From positions 372,001 to 436,000 of the forward strand of contig NZ_PVTF01000009.1 in the NCBI RefSeq assembly GCF_003002815.1: 64,000 nt of DNA. The letters are read 5' to 3'. The DNA comes from Umezawaea tangerina. GTDB lineage: Bacteria > Actinomycetota > Actinomycetes > Mycobacteriales > Pseudonocardiaceae. Position 1 is the stretch's first letter, and every line of letters begins with the position of its first letter. Under the pieces are notes generated by a model. The model had not been told where the DNA came from and did no database searches. It saw nothing but the letters and a program-made list of their open reading frames with translations. Positions 58,233 through 64,000 of this stretch are shown in pieces. The translations under genes were made by a program, and so were the position numbers.

Positions 58233-58988
58233 ATGGCACCCACCACCTACACCGGACTGCTGACCCGCGGCCTCGCCGCGGGTGGCATCGCCGGTCTCGC
58301 GGCCGGACTGGTCAGCCTGTTCGTCGTCGAAGTGCCGATCCGCGCCGCGCTGGCCGTCGAGGAGGCCCGCGCGGCGGCGGAGCACGCCGAAGGCGGCGAG
58401 CACGAGCACGCGGAGCTCTTCAGCCGCGGCACCCAGGTCGTGGGCGGTGTGCTGGCCGCGGTGGTCCTCGGACTCGCGGTCGGCGCCCTGTTCGCGACGG
58501 TCTTCGCCTACACGCGGCGCTGGTTCGTCGACAAGCAGCCGTTCTTCCGCAGCGCCGCGCTGGGGTTGTCGGCGTTCGGCGTGGCGGCGCTGCTGCCCGC
58601 CATCAAGTACCCGGCCAACCCGCCCGCGGTGGGCGACCCGACGACGGTCAACTTCCGCACGGGCCTGTACCTGGGGCTCATCCTGGCCGGCATCGTCGTC
58701 GCGTACGGGGCGAGCTACCTCGCCTCGCGGCTCGGCCACCTGGCCGCGCCGGTGCGCGTCACGGCCGTGCTGCTCGCGACCGTCGTCGCGGTGACCGTCC
58801 TGCTGCTGGTGTTCCCGCCGCCGCCGGACGCGATCCCGGCCGACATGCCGTCGGGTGTCCTGTGGGACTTCCGGCTGGCGTCGTTGGCCGAGACGGCGAC
58901 CCTCTGGATCGGGCTCGGCGTGGTGTTCGGGCTGCTGATCGACCCGGCGGTCCGCAAGAGCGAGGCCAAGGCCGCCGTAGCGGCCTAG
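58233..58988 (+). CDS. cbtA: Cobalt transporter subunit CbtA
   Basis: The 251-residue membrane protein has about six TM segments. A His/Glu-rich loop after TM1 (AEHAEGGEHEHAELFSRGTQ) probably binds the metal. LSAFGVAALLPAIKYPANPP with GDPTTVNFRTGLYL is typical of CbtA. It follows cbtB by 11 bp and is under the same riboswitch. Cobalt brought in would feed corrinoid synthesis, whose user MetH is encoded 0.7 kb away. Confidence 0.93.
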   Translation: MAPTTYTGLLTRGLAAGGIAGLAAGLVSLFVVEVPIRAALAVEEARAAAEHAEGGEHEHAELFSRGTQVVGGVLAAVVLGLAVGALFATVFAYTRRWFVDKQPFFRSAALGLSAFGVAALLPAIKYPANPPAVGDPTTVNFRTGLYLGLILAGIVVAYGASYLASRLGHLAAPVRVTAVLLATVVAVTVLLLVFPPPPDAIPADMPSGVLWDFRLASLAETATLWIGLGVVFGLLIDPAVRKSEAKAAVAA

Positions 58989-59003
58989 GACGACACGAAG
59001 GTG

Positions 59004-59033
59004 GAAGGGGAGCCCTCGCGGGGGCTCCCCTTC
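59004..59033. terminator. Bidirectional hairpin between cbtA and the HAD gene
   Basis: GAAGGGGAGCCC (59004-59015) pairs perfectly with GGGCTCCCCTTC (59022-59033). The convergent genes end at 58988 and 59041. Confidence 0.82.
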
Positions 59034-59040
59034 TTCCGTC

Positions 59041-59709
59041 TCACAGCGCCGAGAGCACGGCCAGGTCGACGCCCACGAGCGACTCGCGGAAGATCCGCCG
59101 CTCCCCCTGGTCGACCGGGACGTCGCACGGCACCACCAGCACCGTGCAGCCCGCGCCGACGGCGGACGCGACACCGGTCGGCGAGTCCTCGACGGCGACG
59201 CAGTCGGCGGCGTCCACCCCGAGCAGCCGGGCGGCGCGCAGGTACGGCTCCGGCAGCGGCTTGTTGTGCCCGTCGACCTCGTCACCGCACACTGTCACGT
59301 CGAACAGGTCGCGGCCGATGGTGTCCAGCGCGACCTCGGTCAGCGCCCGTTCGGTCGAGGTCACCAGAGCCATCGGGACACCCGAGTCCCGCACCGCGCG
59401 CAACGCCTCCGGCGCGCCCGGCCGCCACGGCAGCCCGGCGCGGAACACCTCCTCGGTGCGGCGCGCGATCCACACGGCGGCGTCGTTGAGGTCGTCCGGG
59501 GACGGTTCCAGGCCGACCTCGGCGAAGAGCAGCGACAGCGTGGTCGGGACGTTCGAGCCCACCATGGCGTGCCGGGTCTCCAGCGACAGCGTGCCGCCGA
59601 GCTTCTCGGCGAACTCGTAGAGCGGGACGTCCCACAGCTTCTCGGAGTCCAGCAGGGTGCCGTCCATGTCCCACAGGACGGCGGCGGGGGCTCTGTCCAG
59701 TTCAGACAT
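59041..59709 (-). CDS. HAD-superfamily phosphatase
   Basis: The 222-residue HAD hydrolase of the beta-phosphoglucomutase/GPH-like subgroup has the nucleophile motif LWDMDGTLLDSEKLW, motif II MALVTSTERAL, motif III Lys in HNKPLPEPYLRAARLLG and motif IV VAVEDSPTGVASA. A helical cap lies after motif I. The substrate is unknown; the position after metH suggests a housekeeping phosphatase. Its ATG overlaps the metH stop by 8 bp, so the two are translationally coupled. Confidence 0.88.
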   Translation of the reverse strand: MSELDRAPAAVLWDMDGTLLDSEKLWDVPLYEFAEKLGGTLSLETRHAMVGSNVPTTLSLLFAEVGLEPSPDDLNDAAVWIARRTEEVFRAGLPWRPGAPEALRAVRDSGVPMALVTSTERALTEVALDTIGRDLFDVTVCGDEVDGHNKPLPEPYLRAARLLGVDAADCVAVEDSPTGVASAVGAGCTVLVVPCDVPVDQGERRIFRESLVGVDLAVLSAL

Positions 59710-62700
59710 TGAAGTACTTCGCTTCCGGGTGGTGTGCGACGAACGCGTCGGTGGACTGCTCGGGGTGCAGCTGGAGCTCCTCGGACAGCACCACACCGAT
59801 CCGGTCGGGCTCCAGCAGGGAGACGACCTTGACCCGGTCCTCCATCTCCGGGCAGGCACCGTAGCCGAACGAGTAGCGCGCGCCGCGGTACCCCAGCTTG
59901 AAGTACTCCTCGACGTCGGTCGGGTCCTCGGCCGCGACCGAGCCGCCGTCGGCCCAGCGCAGCTCCTCGCGGACCCGCCGGTGCCAGTGCTCGGCCAGCG
60001 CCTCGGTGAGCTGCACGCCGAGGCCGTGCACCTCCAGGTACTCGCGGTAGGCGTCCTTGGCGAACAGCTCGTTGGCGTGGTCCGCGATCGGCTGCCCCAT
60101 CGTGACGAGGTGGAACGCGATCACGTCGACCACGCCCTCCGCCACGGCGGCGTCGCGCTGCCGCCAGAAGTCCGCCAGGCACAGCCGCCGGTCGCGGCGC
60201 TGGCGCGGGAAGGTGAACCGCAGCCGTTCGGGCGCGTCGGGCCTCGGCTCCTGGAGGACCACCAGGTCGTCGCCCTCGGCCACGCACGGGAAGTAGCCGT
60301 AGACGACGGCGGCGTGCGCGAGGACGCCCTCGGTCGCCAGCCGGTCCATCCAGTACCGCAGCCGCGGCCTGCCCTCGGTCTCCACCAGTTCCTCGTACGT
60401 CGGCCCGCCGCCGCGCGCACCCTTGAGGCCCCACTGGCCCATGAACGTGGCCCGTTCGTCCAGCAGCGCGGAGTAGTCGGCGACCGGGATGCCCTTGACG
60501 ACCCGGCTGCCCCAGAACGGCGGCGTCGGGATCGGCACGTCCACGGCGACGTCGGAGCGGGCCGCGACCGGTTCGGTCTCCAGGGCCTCCGCCTTGGCCT
60601 TGCGCTCGGCGGCGATCCGCAGCGACCGCTCCCGCCGCGCCTTGCGCTCGGCGGCCTTGGCCTCGGCCTCCGGGTCGACCACCGGGGACTCGCCGCGCTT
60701 GGCCGCCATGATCGCGTCCATCAGCCGGAGGCCCTCGAACGCGTCGCGGGCGTAGCGGACCTCGCCCAGGTACACGTCGGTCAGGTCGTTCTCCACGTAC
60801 GCCCTGGTCAACGCCGCGCCGCCGAGCAGGACCGGCCACCGCGCGGCGACCCCGCGCGAGTTCATCTCGGCCAGGTTCTCCTTCATGACCACGGTGGACT
60901 TCACCAGCAGGCCGGACATGCCGATGGCGTCCGCGCGATGCTCGGCGGCCGCGTCGAGGATCGTGGTGATCGGCTGCTTGATGCCGAGGTTCACCACCTC
61001 GTAGCCGTTGTTGGTCAGGATGATGTCGACCAGGTTCTTGCCGATGTCGTGCACGTCGCCCTTGACCGTGGCCAGCACGATCCGGCCCTTGCCGCCGTCG
61101 TCGGCGCGTTCCATGTGCGGTTCGAGGTGCGCGACGGCGGTCTTCATCACCTCGGCGGACTGGAGCACGAACGGCAGCTGCATCTGGCCGGAGCCGAACA
61201 GCTCGCCGACGGTCTTCATGCCCGACAGCAGGGTGTCGTTGATGATCTGCAGCGCCGGGCGCTGGTCCAGCGCGCTGTCCAGGTCGGCCTCCAGCCCGAC
61301 GCGCTCACCGTCCACGATGCGGCGTTCCAGCCGTTCGAACAGCGGCAGCGCGGCCAGCTCCTCGGCCCGCGACGCCTTGTCCGACGACGTGGTGACGCCC
61401 TCGAACAGCTCCATCAGCCGTTGCAGCGGGTCGTAGCCCTCGCGGCGGCGGTCGTAGACCAGGTCCAGCGCGACCGCGCGCTGCTCGTCCGGGATCCGCG
61501 CCATCGGGATGATCTTGGAGGCGTGCACGATCGCGGAGTCCAGACCGGCCTGCGCGCACTCGTGCAGGAACACGGAGTTGAGCACCTGCCGGGCGGCCGG
61601 GTTCAGCCCGAACGAGACGTTCGACAGCCCCAGCGTCGTCTGGACGTCCGGGTAGAGCCGCTTGAGCTCGCGGATGGCCTCGATCGTCTCGACGCCGTCC
61701 TTGCGGACCTCCTCCTGCCCGGTGGAGATCGGGAAGGTGAGGCAGTCGACGATGATGTCGGAGGTCCGCATCCCCCAGTTGGTGGTCAGGTCGGTGATGA
61801 TCCGCTTGGCCACCCGCACCTTCCACTCGGCGGTGCGCGCCTGGCCCTCCTCGTCGATGCACAGCGCCACGACCGCGGAGCCGTGCTCGGCCACCAGCTC
61901 CATGATCCGGTGGAACCGCGACTCCGGCCCGTCGCCGTCCTCGTAGTTGACCGAGTTGACCGCCGACCGGCCGCCCAGGCACTCCAGGCCCGCCCGCAGC
62001 ACCTCCGGCTCGGTCGAGTCGAGCATGATCGGCAACGTCGACGCCGTGGCCAGCCGCGACGCCAGCGCCGTCATGTCCGCCGCGCCGTCGCGGCCGACGT
62101 AGTCCACGTTCAGGTCGAGCAGGTGGGCGCCGTCGCGGGTCTGGTCGCGGGCGATCTCGACGCAGTCGTCGAACCGGTCCTCCAGCATCGCCGTCCGGAA
62201 CGCCTTCGAGCCGTTCGCGTTCGTCCGCTCGCCGATCATCAGCACCGACGCGTCCTGCCGGAACGGCACCGCCTGGTAGAGCGACGACACGCCCGGCTCC
62301 GGCCGCGGCCTCCGGACCGTCGGGCCGAGGTCGCGCACCGCCCGCACGACCTGCCGGATGTGCTCGCCGGTCGTGCCGCAGCAGCCGCCGACCAGCCGGG
62401 TGCCGAAGTCGCGCACGAACCCGACCAGCGCTTCCGCCAGCTCCTCCGGCGACAACGGGTAGACCGCCCCGTTCGGACCCAGTCGCGGGAGGCCCGCGTT
62501 CGGCATCACCGACAGCGGGATCCGGGCGTGCTTGGCGAGCTGCCGCAGGTGTTCGCTCATCTCGGCGGGTCCGGTCGCGCAGTTCAACCCGATCAGGTCG
62601 ATCCCGAGCGGTTCCAGCGCCGTCAGCGCGGCCCCGATCTCCGAGCCGAGCAGCATCGTGCCGGTCGTCTCGACCGTCACCTGGGCGATGATCGGCACCG

Positions 62701-63259
62701 TCCGGCCGTCCGCCGCCATCGCCCGCTTGGCCCCGATGATCGACGCCTTGGTCTGCAGCAGGTCCTGCGAGGTCTCCACGACGATCGCGTCCACACCACC
62801 CGCGAGCAGGCCTTTCACCTGCTCCACGTACGCGTCGCGCAACCGCGCGAACGGCGCGTGCCCCAACGTCGGCAGCTTCGTGCCGGGCCCGACCGACCCG
62901 AGCACGAACCTCGGCCGCCCCGGTTCGGCGAACTCGTCGGCCACCTCGCGGGCCAGCGCACCGCCCACTCTGGACAGTTCGAAGATCCGGTCGGAGATGC
63001 CGTAGTCGGCCAGGTTGGGCAGGTTGGCCCCGAACGTGTTGGTCTCGACGGCGTCGGCCCCCGCCTCCAGGTAGGCCCGGTGCACACCCCGCACCACGTC
63101 CGGCCTGGTGACGTTCAGGATCTCGTTGCAACCCTCGTGACCTGCGAAGTCGTCCAGCGTGAGGTCCACGGACTGGAGCATCGTGCCCATCGCCCCGTCG
63201 GCGACGACCACACGATCTTCGAGCGCGGCCAGCAAAGGTGATGAGACACGATCCACCAT
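59702..63259 (-). CDS. metH: Cobalamin-dependent methionine synthase
   Basis: The 1,185-residue four-module enzyme transfers a methyl group from methyltetrahydrofolate to homocysteine through B12. The homocysteine domain (1-320) has VVADGAMGTMLQ and zinc Cys in GLNCATGPAEM and VGGCCGTTGEH. The folate domain (350-610) has IGERTNANGSKAF and DGAHLLDLNVDYVGRDG. The B12 cap and Rossmann domain have DVHDIGKNLVDIIL near residue 735, with the Co-binding His. The activation domain ends the protein (RYSFGYGACPEMEDR, LQLHPEQSTDAFVAHHPEAK). ATG 63259. The riboswitch-controlled cobalt transporter genes lie close by. Confidence 0.97.
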   Translation of the reverse strand: MVDRVSSPLLAALEDRVVVADGAMGTMLQSVDLTLDDFAGHEGCNEILNVTRPDVVRGVHRAYLEAGADAVETNTFGANLPNLADYGISDRIFELSRVGGALAREVADEFAEPGRPRFVLGSVGPGTKLPTLGHAPFARLRDAYVEQVKGLLAGGVDAIVVETSQDLLQTKASIIGAKRAMAADGRTVPIIAQVTVETTGTMLLGSEIGAALTALEPLGIDLIGLNCATGPAEMSEHLRQLAKHARIPLSVMPNAGLPRLGPNGAVYPLSPEELAEALVGFVRDFGTRLVGGCCGTTGEHIRQVVRAVRDLGPTVRRPRPEPGVSSLYQAVPFRQDASVLMIGERTNANGSKAFRTAMLEDRFDDCVEIARDQTRDGAHLLDLNVDYVGRDGAADMTALASRLATASTLPIMLDSTEPEVLRAGLECLGGRSAVNSVNYEDGDGPESRFHRIMELVAEHGSAVVALCIDEEGQARTAEWKVRVAKRIITDLTTNWGMRTSDIIVDCLTFPISTGQEEVRKDGVETIEAIRELKRLYPDVQTTLGLSNVSFGLNPAARQVLNSVFLHECAQAGLDSAIVHASKIIPMARIPDEQRAVALDLVYDRRREGYDPLQRLMELFEGVTTSSDKASRAEELAALPLFERLERRIVDGERVGLEADLDSALDQRPALQIINDTLLSGMKTVGELFGSGQMQLPFVLQSAEVMKTAVAHLEPHMERADDGGKGRIVLATVKGDVHDIGKNLVDIILTNNGYEVVNLGIKQPITTILDAAAEHRADAIGMSGLLVKSTVVMKENLAEMNSRGVAARWPVLLGGAALTRAYVENDLTDVYLGEVRYARDAFEGLRLMDAIMAAKRGESPVVDPEAEAKAAERKARRERSLRIAAERKAKAEALETEPVAARSDVAVDVPIPTPPFWGSRVVKGIPVADYSALLDERATFMGQWGLKGARGGGPTYEELVETEGRPRLRYWMDRLATEGVLAHAAVVYGYFPCVAEGDDLVVLQEPRPDAPERLRFTFPRQRRDRRLCLADFWRQRDAAVAEGVVDVIAFHLVTMGQPIADHANELFAKDAYREYLEVHGLGVQLTEALAEHWHRRVREELRWADGGSVAAEDPTDVEEYFKLGYRGARYSFGYGACPEMEDRVKVVSLLEPDRIGVVLSEELQLHPEQSTDAFVAHHPEAKYFNV

Positions 63260-63309
63260 GCGCCAAGCCTACGGGCAACGGACTTGGACCAGGGTCGTAG
63301 TCTGACCCG

Positions 63310-64000
63310 GTGACCGATCCGGACCAGGCCTCCCCCACCCCCTACGACCCTCGGAAACCCCTCACCAACCCGATCATGGTGGCGGCGTTCGAGGGCTGGA
63401 ACGACGCTGGAGACGCAGCCAGTACCGCGATCGAACACCTGCAACTCACCTGGGACGCGACGCCCTTGGCGGAGATCGATCCCGACGACTACTACGACTT
63501 CCAGGTGACCCGCCCCACGGTCCGCATGGTGGACGGCATCACCCGAAGGGTTGAATTCCCCACAACCCGCCTGACCGTGTGCCGCCCTCCCGGCTCCGCC
63601 ACCGACGTCATCCTCGTCCACGGCATCGAGCCCAACATGCGCTGGGGCAAGTTCGCCGCGGAACTGCTGGGCCACATCGAGGGCCTCGGCATCACCACCG
63701 TCGTCACCCTGGGCGCCCTCCTCATGGACACCCCCCACACCCGCCCCGTCCCCGTCACCGGCACCGCCTACGACGAGGAGTCCGCCGCCAAGTACGGCCT
63801 CGAACGCTCCCGCTACGAGGGCCCCACCGGCATAGTCGGCGTCTTCCAGGACCTCTGCGTCCAGGCAGGCATCCCCGCCATCTCCTTCTGGGCCGCGGTC
63901 CCCCACTACGTCTCCCAACCCCCCTCCCCCAAAGCCACCCTCGCCCTCCTCCACCGCGTCGAAGAAGTCCTCGACGTCGAGGTCCCGCTGGGCGCGCTGC
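63310..64000 (+). CDS. PAC2-family protein, N-terminal part
   Basis: The open frame from GTG 63310 runs 230 codons to the window edge without a stop. It reads NPIMVAAFEGWNDAGDAAST near the start, then DVILVHGIEPNMRWGKFAAE, then TTVVTLGALLMDTPHTRPVP and QAGIPAISFWAAVPHYVSQP. These are signatures of PAC2 (proteasome assembly chaperone 2-like, DUF75) proteins, common beside metH in actinobacteria; their role is unclear. TAGTCT 6 nt before the GTG may be a leaderless -10. The last 250 bp are strongly C-ending in codon choice. It is divergent from metH. Confidence 0.87.
   Translation, partial: MTDPDQASPTPYDPRKPLTNPIMVAAFEGWNDAGDAASTAIEHLQLTWDATPLAEIDPDDYYDFQVTRPTVRMVDGITRRVEFPTTRLTVCRPPGSATDVILVHGIEPNMRWGKFAAELLGHIEGLGITTVVTLGALLMDTPHTRPVPVTGTAYDEESAAKYGLERSRYEGPTGIVGVFQDLCVQAGIPAISFWAAVPHYVSQPPSPKATLALLHRVEEVLDVEVPLGAL

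Noticed and set aside
59657-63241. Plus-strand frame of 1,194 codons over metH
   Set aside because: Antisense to an unmistakable MetH; the translation is His/Arg/Val-rich with no domain signal.

Overview
The window is high-GC actinobacterial DNA. It carries the Pup-proteasome genes (dop, pup, prcB, prcA and the ring ATPase mpa), many apparently leaderless or GTG/TTG starts, long hairpin terminators without T-tracts, and several NarL-type two-component pairs. Together with a small biosynthetic cluster and secreted polysaccharide enzymes this suggests a filamentous actinomycete, probably of the Pseudonocardiales (Saccharothrix, Actinosynnema or Lentzea type). That placement is inference from gene content.

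Left arm (1-8.8 kb): the start of a MerR regulator with a classical 19-bp-spacer promoter, a MarR-GNAT fusion, a large LuxR-type (LAL) ATPase regulator, a small unknown gene, then two mobile elements stacked at CTAG sites (a 161-bp MITE-like element and a 1,553-bp IS701-type insertion sequence whose transposase seems to need a -1 frameshift), a drug-efflux MFS transporter, and a rare GNAT-SET fusion.

Biosynthetic cluster (8.8-19.6 kb): a free-standing condensation-domain protein faces a run of mostly overlapping genes: KAS III-like transferase, ATP-grasp ligase, PLP group III decarboxylase, acyl carrier protein, a thiolase-fold protein without an evident nucleophile, an acyl-CoA-dehydrogenase-like fragment, a full acyl-CoA dehydrogenase, an AcpS-type phosphopantetheinyl transferase and an ABC exporter pair. 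The ligase/decarboxylase/ACP trio resembles BtrJ/BtrK/BtrI of butirosin biosynthesis, so the pathway probably loads an amino acid on the carrier and decarboxylates it to an amine-bearing thioester that is then modified, transferred and exported. I do not recognise the product.

20-44 kb: TetR/FAD monooxygenase pair, lipoprotein, two SDR-type genes, a secreted GH92 glycosidase under a LacI-type operator, the dop-pup-prcB-prcA operon, a second FAD monooxygenase, a secreted subtilase, a MacB/FtsX-type permease, a Nudix hydrolase, a lipoprotein, and an ABC transporter facing a two-component system. Three intergenic islands (19.65-19.96, 27.4-27.9 and 43.35-44.03 kb) hold long perfect hairpins followed or flanked by arrays of short repeats spaced about 25 bp apart. 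Two of the islands are clearly one family, with compensatory stem changes and a recurring GCTNCGC hairpin core.

Right arm (44-64 kb): mpa (12.6 kb away from dop), a Pro/Gln/Gly-rich membrane protein, trmI, a second two-component pair, a site-2 protease, a RecB-type nuclease with thioesterase, an AA10 LPMO, hisE-hisG, TetR and GlxA-type regulators with inverted-repeat operators, a FhuF-like protein, a cobalamin riboswitch driving cbtB-cbtA (cobalt uptake), a HAD phosphatase, the B12-dependent methionine synthase metH, and the start of a PAC2-family gene. The cobalt-uptake/riboswitch/MetH neighbourhood makes functional sense as a B12-linked block.
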